A stretch of DNA of 64,000 bases, from NCBI RefSeq assembly GCF_900104475.1, contig NZ_FNJR01000001.1, positions 62,001-126,000 of the forward strand, given 5' to 3'. Below are positions 7,678-16,671 of this stretch, piece by piece. The notes beneath the pieces are model-generated. The model saw nothing but the letters and a program-made list of their open reading frames with translations. It was not told the origin of the DNA and did no database searches. The stretch is from Actinopolyspora xinjiangensis (GTDB lineage: Bacteria > Actinomycetota > Actinomycetes > Mycobacteriales > Pseudonocardiaceae). Position 1 is the first letter of the stretch, and each line of letters opens with the position of its first letter. Made by a program: the position numbers and the translations under genes.

Positions 7678-8637
7678 TCAGCTCAGCGAGTCGAGCAGTT
7701 CGCAGGCACCGGAGTACTCGGCGGGCAGGCGCAGCTCGCGAATGCTCACGGCACGGCCCGACTCGTCCATGGCTCGCCGCAGCTCCGGATCGGCCCGCAT
7801 ACGGGCGTTGATCGCCGATTCGGCGCGGCGGCGTCGCTCCACGATCCGGGGATCGTTGCGGGTGAGCACCACCGGGGTGGACTCGCGCAGCAGCGAGACG
7901 GTCTCCCCTCGGTCGAAGACCTCCCGCAGCACGTCGGCGGCCAGCACCACTCCCATCAACCGGGACCACCGGACGTCCTCGTGCGGCAACCGGAGGCTGG
8001 TGACCAGCAGCTCGTAGCTGTCCCGACCGGTCTCCGTTTCGCCTCCCGCTCGGGCGGCCCCGGTCTCGCGGTACACCTCGTACAACCGCATCCGCAGGTA
8101 GGAACGCGTGGTCAGCCCGGTCAGCGCGTCGGTGACCTCCCGCTCGACCGAACGTCCGGCGACGACGTCCGCCCATGCGAGCGCCGCTCGGCGCAGCAGC
8201 GCCGGAGGCACCTCCTCGCACTCACCACCGACCAGGGCGCTTCCGGTGTTGCCTCCCGAGAGCACCGCGTGCAGCACAGTGAGATCACGCAGCGTCTCGT
8301 CCAGGCCGATCCCGGATTCGGCCCGCTGCGCGGCGAGCCTGCCCACTTCCTCCTCCAGGCCCTCCCCATGCAGGGCGGCGTCGCACACCCGGTCGATGGC
8401 GGTGCAGTACCAGTCGCCGGGAAACGGCCACCCGGAGGCGAGCGTGGCGCCGCGCCACCTGGAGCGCAGCGCGCGGCGGTGTTCCGCTCCGCCGGAAGCC
8501 GGTGTCGAGCCACCCGGGTGGACCGCCCCCGTTCGGCGCGGCCCGGCTCCCGGAGCGTTCCGCCGCGACTGCCGGGGGGCGTCCGAATCGCGGCTGTGTC
8601 TCTGCTGTTCGGGTGATTGTTCCCTCGGTGGTTCCAT
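7678..8637 (-). CDS. Degenerate GGDEF-like signalling protein
   Basis: This 319-residue soluble protein has a charged, low-complexity N-terminus (about 1-65), a helical middle, and from about residue 170 the run DALTGLTTRSYLRMRLYEV, which matches the start of GGDEF domains (DALTGLPNRxxL). The catalytic GGDEF/GGEEF loop is absent where expected, so it is unlikely to make cyclic-di-GMP and may be a sensor or a domain retained for dimerisation. It is divergent from the ECF sigma gene. The distant homology is my reading of one motif. Confidence 0.55.
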   Translation of the reverse strand: MEPPREQSPEQQRHSRDSDAPRQSRRNAPGAGPRRTGAVHPGGSTPASGGAEHRRALRSRWRGATLASGWPFPGDWYCTAIDRVCDAALHGEGLEEEVGRLAAQRAESGIGLDETLRDLTVLHAVLSGGNTGSALVGGECEEVPPALLRRAALAWADVVAGRSVEREVTDALTGLTTRSYLRMRLYEVYRETGAARAGGETETGRDSYELLVTSLRLPHEDVRWSRLMGVVLAADVLREVFDRGETVSLLRESTPVVLTRNDPRIVERRRRAESAINARMRADPELRRAMDESGRAVSIRELRLPAEYSGACELLDSLS

Positions 8638-8836
8638 CCGTCCTCCCCTTCTGGTGACTCCCCGCTGTGGGGACGGCCTGAGAGGTAGTCCGTGACGGTG
8701 ACCCGAATAGCGTTCACCCGGAGAGTTCGATCACAATCATCGCTGAGTACAGTGCCGACCACACCGCGAACACACTGCGGCTCGTCGCGGCCACGCCGCG
8801 ACTCGTCATCGACAAACACCGAGGGGAGCGCAGGGT

Positions 8837-11359
8837 TTGGGGACGGTCCCTGACGAATTCGAGGACGCGGGCGACAACGAGCTGATCGAAGCCGTCCGCT
8901 CGGGTTCCACGGCAGCGTACGGCGTGCTCTACGAACGCCACAGCTTCGCGGCCCACAGCATGGCTCGCCAGGTGGCCAACGATTCCTCGGAGGCCGACGA
9001 CCTCGTCTCCGAGGCATTCGCGAAAGTGCTCACCGGCCTGCGTTCGGGGCAGGGGCCCAACACGGCCTTCCGGGCCTACCTGCTCACGGCGGTCCGCCGC
9101 ACGGCCTACGACCGCACCCGCAAGGACCGCAAACTGCGGTACTCGGCCGACGTCGGTGCCGAGGAGGGCGCCGACGTGAGTGTCCCGTTCACCGATCCGG
9201 CGGTGGCGGGCTTGGAGAGGTCACTGGCCGCGCAGGCGTTCGCCAGGCTGCCCGAACGCTGGCAGACGGTGCTGTGGCACCTGGAGATCGAAGGGGAGTC
9301 CCCCGCGGAGGTGGCCCCCGTCCTGGGACTGACCGCCAACGGTGTCTCCGCGCTGGCCTACCGGGCGCGCGAGGGGTTGCGGCAGGCATACCTGCAGGTC
9401 CACCTCGGACAGTTGGAAACCACCGAGGAGGACGCGGAGCATTGCCGGGCCACCGCGCAGCGCCTGGGCGCCTGGACGCGCGGGGGATTGTCCAAGCGGG
9501 AGTCGGCGCAGGTGGACACGCACCTGGACTCCTGCACGCGCTGTCGCGCGCTGGCCGCCGAGCTGGGGGACATCAACGGTGGGCTGCGGCTGGTGGTCGC
9601 GCCGTTCGTGCTGGGCAGCAGCGCGGCGGGTTATCTGGCTGGGGGATCGGGCACGGCCGCCGCTACCGGGGTCACCGCCGCGGGAGGCACCGCGGGCGCG
9701 GCGGGGGCGGCGGGCGCGGCCACCTCGCTGCCCCGTCAGGTCCTCGGCACCACCGCCTCCACCGCCGCGATGGTCGTTGCGGTCGCCCTGGGGCTGGCGG
9801 CGGGCGGACAGCCGCCGAACCCGGCGGCGGCATCCCCTCCCCCACCCGAACGTCCCGTCCCCGAGGAGCCCACACCACGTCCCGAACCGCCCGCACCACA
9901 ACCGTCGCCCGAACGACCACCCGTCCCGGAACCACCGCCCGAGCCGAGTCCCGAACAGGCTCCCCCTCGAGCTCCCACGCCCGGTGAACCGAATCTCGTG
10001 GCCTCGGGGCCGGGGCAGCCGGTGCACCTGGTCGCGGGCGGCGATCCCGCCGACCTGCCCATCACGATCCGCAACAACGGCGAGGGGCTCTCCGAACCGA
10101 TAACGGCCAGGCTCTCGCTGCCGGAAGGCATCGGCGCCCGGCTGCCCGGGGCCACGAACGCACCGGGGTCGGAGGATGAAGCCGCAGGCACCGGCCCCGC
10201 CTGGGTGACGGCGCGTTCGGCGCGGGCGGCGAGCATCGCGAGCCCGGCGCCCCGCGAGGAGGCTTCCTCCCCCACCGACGGGACGCCCCCCCGGGTCGGG
10301 TGCACCTCGACGGGGGACTCGCTGACCTGCGTCAGCGCGCGGGGGTTGCGTCCCGACGAGGAGCTGCGGCTGGGTTTCCGGGTACGTGCGGACCACACCG
10401 CCCGCAGCGGCGAGGTCGCGGTGGACATCACCAGCGCGGGAGGACTCTCGCTCTCGCTGGCCGAGGTGCGCGTCCGGGTGAAACCACGCACCGAACCCGG
10501 CATAGCGCTGGAGACGAGCAGCTGGAGCGGGGTGTTCCCCTGGAGCGGCTCCCGGGTGCACGCGCACGCCCGCAACACCGGCGACACCACCGGGCGCGCG
10601 AGTGTCGTGTTCGAGCTGCCGGAGGGCCTCCGCGCGGTGGGCGTTCCCGAGCACTGCGAGCGGACGGGATCGAACCTCCGCTGTTCGGAGGAGCTGCGCC
10701 CCGGGCGGACGGCCGACTTCGCGGTGTGGCTGTGCGACTCGCGATGGCTGACGTTCCACCCGCTCTCGGAGGAGGAGCTGGCGTCCGAATCGCCCGCCGA
10801 CTGGCTGCGGCCGACGAGCATCCCGGTCAGGGCCGAACTCGGCAAGGCGACCGACAGCGCTCGGATCACCCTGCGGCCGTGGTGGTCCCGACTGCCCGAC
10901 CACTGGAAGTTTCCCGACAGCTGGTCCGGCACGGCGCAGTGGACGGACCCCGGTTCCTGGCGTCCCGGTACGCGGGACCGCGGCGAGATGCTACCGCCGC
11001 CGGAGTCGTCCCGGAAGCCGGAGCCGAGATCGCACCCCACCGGGGAACCGGAACGGGAGAACGGCACCGCCCCCACGGGAACGACCGGCGGTCGCTCCGA
11101 GCCCACCGGCGAGGTCCCGTCCGAGCAGGAGCCCTCGACCGGTGGGAACGGCCCGCGGGAATCGGGGAAGGACACCTCCCCACCGGCCGCTTCCGAACGG
11201 AAGACCGGGAGCGCCCCCGCCTCCTCGGATGCTCCCGAGGAGCCGACACCAGCCCCGTCCCGACCGCCGGAGCGGTCCGAGCGGCCCACCCCGGAGGAGT
11301 CCGAGTCCTCCGGGGCGGGTGACCTCGGCGACTTCCTCCGGCGGCTGCTGTCCGGCTGA
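8837..11359 (+). CDS. ECF sigma factor fused to anti-sigma zinc finger, TM and extracellular domains
   Basis: The 840-residue protein starts at TTG 8837 behind GGGGAG. Residues about 12-200 form sigma-70 regions 2 and 4 (NELIEAVRSGSTAAYGVLYE; LPERWQTVLWHLEIEGES). A zinc-binding anti-sigma motif follows (THLDSCTRC, about 230-238). Hydrophobic segments lie near 251-270 and 303-325, then a Pro/Glu-rich linker (about 330-392), two DUF11-like beta domains (about 395-650) and a long Ser/Pro/Glu-rich tail. Thus sigma factor, anti-sigma factor and a probable extracellular sensor are one chain. Fusions of ECF sigma factors to C-terminal anti-sigma parts are known in actinomycetes; release probably needs proteolysis. 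Confidence 0.8.
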   Translation: MGTVPDEFEDAGDNELIEAVRSGSTAAYGVLYERHSFAAHSMARQVANDSSEADDLVSEAFAKVLTGLRSGQGPNTAFRAYLLTAVRRTAYDRTRKDRKLRYSADVGAEEGADVSVPFTDPAVAGLERSLAAQAFARLPERWQTVLWHLEIEGESPAEVAPVLGLTANGVSALAYRAREGLRQAYLQVHLGQLETTEEDAEHCRATAQRLGAWTRGGLSKRESAQVDTHLDSCTRCRALAAELGDINGGLRLVVAPFVLGSSAAGYLAGGSGTAAATGVTAAGGTAGAAGAAGAATSLPRQVLGTTASTAAMVVAVALGLAAGGQPPNPAAASPPPPERPVPEEPTPRPEPPAPQPSPERPPVPEPPPEPSPEQAPPRAPTPGEPNLVASGPGQPVHLVAGGDPADLPITIRNNGEGLSEPITARLSLPEGIGARLPGATNAPGSEDEAAGTGPAWVTARSARAASIASPAPREEASSPTDGTPPRVGCTSTGDSLTCVSARGLRPDEELRLGFRVRADHTARSGEVAVDITSAGGLSLSLAEVRVRVKPRTEPGIALETSSWSGVFPWSGSRVHAHARNTGDTTGRASVVFELPEGLRAVGVPEHCERTGSNLRCSEELRPGRTADFAVWLCDSRWLTFHPLSEEELASESPADWLRPTSIPVRAELGKATDSARITLRPWWSRLPDHWKFPDSWSGTAQWTDPGSWRPGTRDRGEMLPPPESSRKPEPRSHPTGEPERENGTAPTGTTGGRSEPTGEVPSEQEPSTGGNGPRESGKDTSPPAASERKTGSAPASSDAPEEPTPAPSRPPERSERPTPEESESSGAGDLGDFLRRLLSG

Positions 11360-11543
11360 CCGGGAAGTGGTGGCGAACCGGATGCACCCTCGCCCCGGGC
11401 ACGGCGATCTCACGGGAAACGCACGTTCCCGGGGCGTCCTCGCCGCCGCGAACGCGGAGGTGGTTATGAGTCGTGCCACCCGAGCTGGGGGAGGAGTCCC
11501 TCGTGGGAAGGGGTGTGGTCGACTCCCTCCGTACACTCGTCGG

Positions 11544-12191
11544 GTGTCGGTAGACGACGAGGTGCTCACCCAACTCCCCCAGCCGCTCCGGAAGCTGGCG
11601 CCGCGCTCCCGCGAACTGCTGAAGTTCGCGATGGTGGGCGCGAGCACCTTCCTCATCGACACGGTGATCTTCTTCGTGCTCAAGTGGACGGTACTGGCCC
11701 CCAAGCCGGTCACGGCCAAGGTCATCGCCGTGCTGGTGGCCACGATCGTCTCCTACGTCCTCAACCGGGAGTGGGCCTTCCGGGAGCGCGGCGGTAAGGA
11801 ACGTCACCACGAGGCCAGCCTGTACTTCCTGTTCAGCGGCATCGCGATCGGGCTCTACGCCGCGCCGCTGTGGATCTCCCGGTACCTGCTGCACCTGCAG
11901 ACGCCCCACACCACCCCGCTTGTGGAGGAGATCGCCGACTTCGCCTCGGGCCAGGTGCTCGGCGTGCTGCTGGGTATGGCCTTCCGCTGGTGGGCGTTCC
12001 GCCGCTGGGTCTTCCCCGCCCAGGAGCCGGAGAGCACCGAGCACTCCGACGCACGTCGCAACGTCGCCCCCTTCCCCGTCGGACGAGCCGCTGCCGGACG
12101 AGCGGCCGCCGGGGATCGCGGTGACGACCCGAACGACACTGGCAACGGGCCGGACGAGAAGCGGGACGTCTCGCGTCCCGCCGCGGGGTGA
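11544..12191 (+). CDS. GtrA-family membrane protein
   Basis: The 215-residue protein has four TM segments between about residues 28 and 155, with LKFAMVGASTFLIDTVIFF and VSYVLNREWAFRERGG matching GtrA proteins, thought to move lipid-linked sugars for cell-wall decoration. The C-terminal 60 residues are hydrophilic. I use the GTG at 11544, not upstream in-frame starts, because TACACT at 11532-11537 ends six bases before it, the arrangement of a leaderless actinobacterial gene. In mycobacteria the homologue (Rv3277) is next to purK; here it is 4 kb away. Confidence 0.8.
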   Translation: MSVDDEVLTQLPQPLRKLAPRSRELLKFAMVGASTFLIDTVIFFVLKWTVLAPKPVTAKVIAVLVATIVSYVLNREWAFRERGGKERHHEASLYFLFSGIAIGLYAAPLWISRYLLHLQTPHTTPLVEEIADFASGQVLGVLLGMAFRWWAFRRWVFPAQEPESTEHSDARRNVAPFPVGRAAAGRAAAGDRGDDPNDTGNGPDEKRDVSRPAAG

Positions 12192-12204
12192 GCACGCCCC
12201 GGAG

Positions 12205-12320
12205 CCGGGTGGGGACCGGCGGACCCCACCCGGAAGTCCACGCACGCGGGGGGGCGTCTTTCGTGCGCGGACCGCGTGGAACCCGACCACGGCGCCGGAC
12301 GAGAGCTCTCGGCGCCGTGG
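12205..12320. terminator. Two hairpin terminators between convergent genes
   Basis: CCGGGTGGGG at 12205-12214 pairs with CCCCACCCGG at 12224-12233 (10 bp, 9-base loop). CCACGGCGCCG at 12287-12297 pairs with CGGCGCCGTGG at 12310-12320 (11 bp, 12-base loop). The first follows the gtrA stop by 13 bp, the second the GH43 stop on the other strand by 8 bp. Neither has a T-run. Confidence 0.6.
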
Positions 12321-12328
12321 CGGGCGGC

Positions 12329-13831
12329 TCACCGCAGTCGGAAGGTCGCCCGCTGCCGGTCCGCCCAACTCCGGGGGCGCTCGACCACGAGCCTGCCCTC
12401 GCGGTGCGCGAGGTAGCTGTGCGGGTCCTCCGACAGCCGGAAGGACACGCCGTCTCGACCGGCCAGCCCCTCGTCCCGGATGAATCCGCTGGCCCGGCCG
12501 TACTCGTCGCTGTCGGCGTAGGGCGCGACCACGGGGGAACCGTCACTCACCCGAACGTGGTGGTCGGGAAGGTCGACGCAGCGCAGCGCCACCCTGCCGG
12601 GGTCCAGAAATCCGGGCACGATTCGGAACTGGCTCCGCTCGACGCGGTCGGCGACCCTGTCGACCACCAACCGGCCGTCCCGTCCGTGCCGCACGAAGGA
12701 CTCCGGGCTGTCCAGCGGTGAGAGCCGAACCACCGACTCGCCCCCGGCGATCGGTATCCCGAGCTCGGGCGTCCCGTCCGGGTGCCAGTTCAACTTCTGC
12801 ACCCTGGTGTGGCGGTTCGGGTCGTACAGCGGGTCGCCGTCGATCTCGCGGTAGGACCGCGCGTGGTAGACGAGGACGTCGGTTTCGCCGTCCTCGGCGA
12901 CCGTGAAGGAGTTGTGTCCCGGTCCGAACCGGCTGTTGGCCTCGTTGGTCTCCATCAACGGCTGGGGCGACTTGGTCCAGGAGGCCGGATCGAGCAGGTT
13001 CGCCCGGGCGTCGGCGGTCAGCAGCCCCACGCAGTAGTTGGCGTCGGTGGCGCTGGCCGAGAAGGTCATGAAGACCCGCCCGTTGCGGACCAGCACGTAG
13101 GCCCCCTCGTTGACCTTGAAACCCCGGGTCTCCCAGTCCGCGGTGGGCACCGCGATCCGCACCGGGTCCCCCTTGATCGCCACCGGGGAGGCCATCTCGG
13201 CGATGTAGAGGTTGCTGTTGGTGTCGATGCCGGGTTCCGCCTGCGCCCACACGTAGTACCTGGTACCCGCGTGCTCGAAGGTGGTCGCGTCGAGCGCGAA
13301 GGTGTCCCAGGCCGTGGTGATCTGCCCGCGCAGCTCCCAGGCGTCCTCGCGGGGGTCCTCGGCGCGGGATTCGAGCACGTACATCCGGATGCGGAACACG
13401 TCGTCGGAGTCACCGGCCGCGAAGTAGATGTACCAGCGACCGTCGATGCGGTGCAGTTCCGGTGCCCAGATGTGGCCGCCCATCCGCCCGGACTTCGGGC
13501 GGCGCCAGACGGTGCGTTCACCGGTGTGGGCCAGTCCCTCGATGGTGGGAGCGCCGCGCACCACGATGCGGTCGTACTCGGGCACCGAGCCGGTCATGTA
13601 GTACATGCCGCGGTGGGGGTAGGTGATGAGCGGATCGGCGCGCCGCTCGATCAGCGGGTCGCGGGTGGTCAGCACGCCGGTGTCCCGGGCGGGCTCCTGC
13701 CCGTGTCCCCTGCCGGGCCGCTGTGTCGCCGCGCTCGCCGAGGTGCCGAGCAGCGGAACCGCCGCCGCTCCCGCCGCGGCCGCTCCGCCGCCGCGCAGCA
13801 GCGAGCGGCGATTCAGGTTGTTCTGCGTCAT
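12329..13831 (-). CDS. Secreted GH43-family arabinosidase with C-terminal AbfB-type domain
   Basis: The 500-residue protein begins MTQNNLNRRSLLRGGGAAAA, a twin-arginine signal, with cleavage after SASA near residue 30. ATG 13831 is preceded by AGGAG at a good distance. A five-bladed GH43 catalytic domain spans about 45-355; the general base is probably the Asp of ADPLITYP (about 66) and the general acid the Glu of KVNEGAYVL (about 238). The last 130 residues look like an AbfB/CBM42 beta-trefoil that binds arabinose side chains. It probably removes arabinofuranose from arabinan or arabinoxylan outside the cell, next to a GH51 enzyme on the same strand. Confidence 0.85.
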   Translation of the reverse strand: MTQNNLNRRSLLRGGGAAAAGAAAVPLLGTSASAATQRPGRGHGQEPARDTGVLTTRDPLIERRADPLITYPHRGMYYMTGSVPEYDRIVVRGAPTIEGLAHTGERTVWRRPKSGRMGGHIWAPELHRIDGRWYIYFAAGDSDDVFRIRMYVLESRAEDPREDAWELRGQITTAWDTFALDATTFEHAGTRYYVWAQAEPGIDTNSNLYIAEMASPVAIKGDPVRIAVPTADWETRGFKVNEGAYVLVRNGRVFMTFSASATDANYCVGLLTADARANLLDPASWTKSPQPLMETNEANSRFGPGHNSFTVAEDGETDVLVYHARSYREIDGDPLYDPNRHTRVQKLNWHPDGTPELGIPIAGGESVVRLSPLDSPESFVRHGRDGRLVVDRVADRVERSQFRIVPGFLDPGRVALRCVDLPDHHVRVSDGSPVVAPYADSDEYGRASGFIRDEGLAGRDGVSFRLSEDPHSYLAHREGRLVVERPRSWADRQRATFRLR

Positions 13832-13925
13832 GTCGTACTCCTGTTCGGAGAAAGTGACGTGGAGGCTTTTCGAGTTGTGCGGGGTTTTCCGTGTTGTGAC
13901 TGGCGAGAGTGATGCTTCGGCTCGG

Positions 13926-14105
13926 CGGTGCCGAACTCCCACCACTGCCGTAGGCCGCACTCCAACCACTCCCGCGGTCGGCACCGCCGTGGGTTCTCCT
14001 GGGCGGCTCTCGCGAGGAAGGCCCGACGTGGTGTAGTACCTACCCGATGTCGGGCCTCGGCGGAGCGAGAGCCGCCCGGGAGGTCCCGCCACCCGAGCTC
14101 ACGGA
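13926..14105 (+). repeat. Dispersed palindromic intergenic element, best copy (copy A)
   Basis: Left arm GGGCGGCTCTCGC (14001-14013) pairs perfectly with GCGAGAGCCGCCC (14065-14077). Inside it GCCCGA (14021-14026) pairs with TCGGGC (14050-14055) around a loop with GTAGTACCTAC. The conserved flank GGTCCCGCCACCCGAG follows. Related copies lie at 38250-38410 and 47714-47870, with partial or diverged copies at 3384-3427, 47510-47577 and 49245-49420. It sits between the two arabinan-enzyme genes, in the leader of the GH43 gene or the tail of the GH51 gene. Confidence 0.7.
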
Positions 14106-14127
14106 CGAGCCGAGCGGAAACCCTCGG

Positions 14128-16671
14128 TCAGTTGCCTTGCGTCCTGATCCGCATCACGGTGATCGAGTTGGCCGGGAAGGTGTGGCTGAAGTTCTCGTCC
14201 ACGCCCCGGATCACCGACTTCTCGGGTTTGATCGGCCGCGACTCGGCGGTGTTGACCGCCTGGGGGTCGCCCTGGAGCGTGGTCAGTCGGGCCGTGTTCG
14301 CCAGCCGCGGGGCGCCGTCGATGTCCAGCCGGGTACGCGCACGGTTGTCCTGGGCGTTGACGACCTTGACGATCAGCTCACCGGTCTTCTCGTCCCTGGT
14401 GACCACCTGGCGGAACGGTTCGGCGTTCTGCTCGTCGGTGAAGCTGCCCCACTTCTCGCCGTCGAGGAACAGTGTCACCTTCCGGCCCCGGACCTCGACC
14501 CTGATGTCGTACTCCCGGCCGGTCTCGATGGTGGTGTCCTTGGACAGCACGGTCTGCGAGCTGCCCGCGGTGGTTTTCTGCACCGCGGAGCGGGTGTTGT
14601 TCCAGCCGCCCAGGTTCCACCAGTAGTAGTCGTCGGTGCCCTCGACGCCGAAGGCGACGAGGAACCCTTCGCTGCCCGCGCGCTTGGTGGCGGTCAGGTG
14701 CAGGTCGTAGTCGCTCCAGCTCTTGTCGCCCGCCGTGACCATGGTGTTCTGGACGCTCGCGTCCGACTGCACGTAGGCCCCGTCCTGGATCGACCAGTCG
14801 CCGGTGCCGGTGAGCCCACTCCACTTCGAGGCGTCGCCGGAGAAGTCGTCGGCCAGCAGCGTCTCGCCGTCGGCGGAGGTCACCCGCACGTCGTCGTAAG
14901 CGGCGCTGGTGTTCCAGGTGGACAGTCCCACCGCACCGCTGATCGGTTTCTCCTCCACCGGGGTCGAGGAGGCCTCGCTGGGCACCACCTCGTCACCGAC
15001 GTTGTTGCCGAACAGCTTCTGGACCTCGTAGGAGGCCGAGCCCCACGACCGGTGGTTGTCGAACCAGATCATGTCCGGGGTCCACTGCGGATCGTCCTCG
15101 TGGGCCAGCAGTGGGGCGTAGGAGCTCATCCGCACCACGTCGGCGTTGCGTTCCAGCCCGGTCATGAAGGACGCCTCGACCAGCGCGTTGTAGAACCTGT
15201 TTCCCTCGGAGGCGTACTCGGTCAGCGAGACCTTCGGCCCCGAGCGGTCGTAGGAGTCGTAGCGCCGGTTGTTCTCCAGGAACCACTGGGGATTGTTGTA
15301 GTAGTGCTCGTCGACCATCTCCGCGTCCTGCTCGCGCGCGAGTTCCCAGGCGCGGTCGAAGACGGCTCCGCTGTCGTCGGGCCCCGAGTTGGCGACCACG
15401 GTGATCCCGGGGTAGCGCTGCTCGATGGCGTCGCGGAACTTCTCGAAGTGCTCGTAGAAGTCCTCGGGGAGGTTCTCCTCGTTGCCCACGGCCAGGTGTG
15501 TGAGCCCGAAGGGCTCGGGGTGGCCCATGGCGGCGCGCTTGGCGCCCCACTCGGTGTCGACCGAGCCGTTGGCGAACTGGATCAGGTCGAGGGTGTCCTG
15601 GATGTGGCGCCGCAGCAGCTGGGGATCGTGAGTGGCCTCGTTCTCACCGCAGCCGGTGACCAGCGCGGGCACCACCGGCAGCGGCATGGCGCCGATGTTC
15701 TCGGCGAACCGGAAGTACTCGTAGAACCCGAGGCCGTAGGACTGGTTGTAGCCCCAGAAGTTGGCGTTGGTGGGGCGTTGTTCGACCGGTCCGACGGTGT
15801 CCTTCCACTGGTAGGAGCGGCGGCGTTCCCAGTCGGGGGCCTGGTAGGACTCGTGGCTGCCGGTGTTGACCAGGCATCCGCCCGGGAACCGCAGGAATCC
15901 GGGGTTGAGCGCCTCGATCTTGCGGGCCAGATCCTCGCGCAGCCCGTTGGGCTCGCCCTTGAACGTGTCGCGTGGGAAGAGCGAGACCATGTCCAGCCGC
16001 AGGGTTCCCGAACCGTGTCCGAGCACGCGCAGCCCACCGGTGTCGGTGTCGCTGTGCGCCACGAAGGTCTTGGTGTACTCGGTCCACTGGTCACCCCGGA
16101 CTCTGATCCGCATGGTGCGGCCGACCGGTGAGCCTGAGCCGTCGGTGGCGGTCACGGTCAGCGGGGTGCCGCCGGGCTGGTCGCTGCGGGCCCAGATCGA
16201 GAAGTCGTACTTCTCACCGCGCTCCAGCGACATCCCGGAGTGGTATCCGGCGTTGGTCACCCCGTAGGCGGCGCGACCGTGGGCGTTCGGCCGCAACCGC
16301 AGGTAGCGGCGGTTGTTCTCGTTGAGCCGCTGGGCGTCGTCGATCACCTCGGCGGAACCCTCGGCGCCGCCGACCGAGGTGGTGCTCCAGCCGGTCATCG
16401 GGGTGTAGGAGGGGTTGTCCACGGTGTCGTACTCGAAGGAGCGGTTACGCACCAGCTCCGCGTAGATGCCGCCGTCGGCGGCGTCGTTGATGTCCTCGAA
16501 GAAGACTCCGTGCATGGTGTCGGGGATCGACGTGGTCTCTCCCCCCGCGTTCACTCGCAGGGAGTAGTCGATCGGTGAGCTTTCCGCTGGCTCCGCCAGA
16601 GCCGACGGCAGCAGCGCGCCGCCCAGCAGTACGGCCGTGGCCAGGCCGACCGCCGAGTGTAATCGGGACAT
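14128..16671 (-). CDS. Secreted GH51 alpha-L-arabinofuranosidase, multidomain
   Basis: The protein is about 847 residues from ATG 16671, preceded by TTGGAG, which puts a Sec signal peptide at the N-terminus (MSRLHSAVGLATAVLLGGAL, cleavage after ALA). An N-terminal beta domain with carbohydrate-binding features (about 85-230) precedes the GH51 TIM barrel. The acid/base Glu is in VGNEEN (about 396) and the nucleophile Glu in SLTEYAS (about 483). A concanavalin-like module (about 590-760) is inserted before the final GH51 beta-sandwich segment. It should release arabinofuranose outside the cell, complementing the GH43 enzyme downstream. A 12-bp inverted repeat lies upstream. Confidence 0.88.
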   Translation of the reverse strand: MSRLHSAVGLATAVLLGGALLPSALAEPAESSPIDYSLRVNAGGETTSIPDTMHGVFFEDINDAADGGIYAELVRNRSFEYDTVDNPSYTPMTGWSTTSVGGAEGSAEVIDDAQRLNENNRRYLRLRPNAHGRAAYGVTNAGYHSGMSLERGEKYDFSIWARSDQPGGTPLTVTATDGSGSPVGRTMRIRVRGDQWTEYTKTFVAHSDTDTGGLRVLGHGSGTLRLDMVSLFPRDTFKGEPNGLREDLARKIEALNPGFLRFPGGCLVNTGSHESYQAPDWERRRSYQWKDTVGPVEQRPTNANFWGYNQSYGLGFYEYFRFAENIGAMPLPVVPALVTGCGENEATHDPQLLRRHIQDTLDLIQFANGSVDTEWGAKRAAMGHPEPFGLTHLAVGNEENLPEDFYEHFEKFRDAIEQRYPGITVVANSGPDDSGAVFDRAWELAREQDAEMVDEHYYNNPQWFLENNRRYDSYDRSGPKVSLTEYASEGNRFYNALVEASFMTGLERNADVVRMSSYAPLLAHEDDPQWTPDMIWFDNHRSWGSASYEVQKLFGNNVGDEVVPSEASSTPVEEKPISGAVGLSTWNTSAAYDDVRVTSADGETLLADDFSGDASKWSGLTGTGDWSIQDGAYVQSDASVQNTMVTAGDKSWSDYDLHLTATKRAGSEGFLVAFGVEGTDDYYWWNLGGWNNTRSAVQKTTAGSSQTVLSKDTTIETGREYDIRVEVRGRKVTLFLDGEKWGSFTDEQNAEPFRQVVTRDEKTGELIVKVVNAQDNRARTRLDIDGAPRLANTARLTTLQGDPQAVNTAESRPIKPEKSVIRGVDENFSHTFPANSITVMRIRTQGN

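Noticed and set aside
9221..10903. A 560-codon minus-strand frame opposite the sigma-factor gene
   Set aside because: It is Arg/Gly/Pro-rich shadow sequence of a GC-rich coding strand; the plus-strand product has clear domains.
11142..11543. An N-terminal extension of the GtrA protein by about 134 residues
   Set aside because: It would overlap the sigma-factor gene, is Arg/Pro-rich, and a leaderless promoter directly precedes GTG 11544.
14047..16131. A 694-codon plus-strand frame opposite the GH51 gene
   Set aside because: Low-complexity Val/Gly/Leu shadow with no domain; the minus strand encodes a clear glycosidase.
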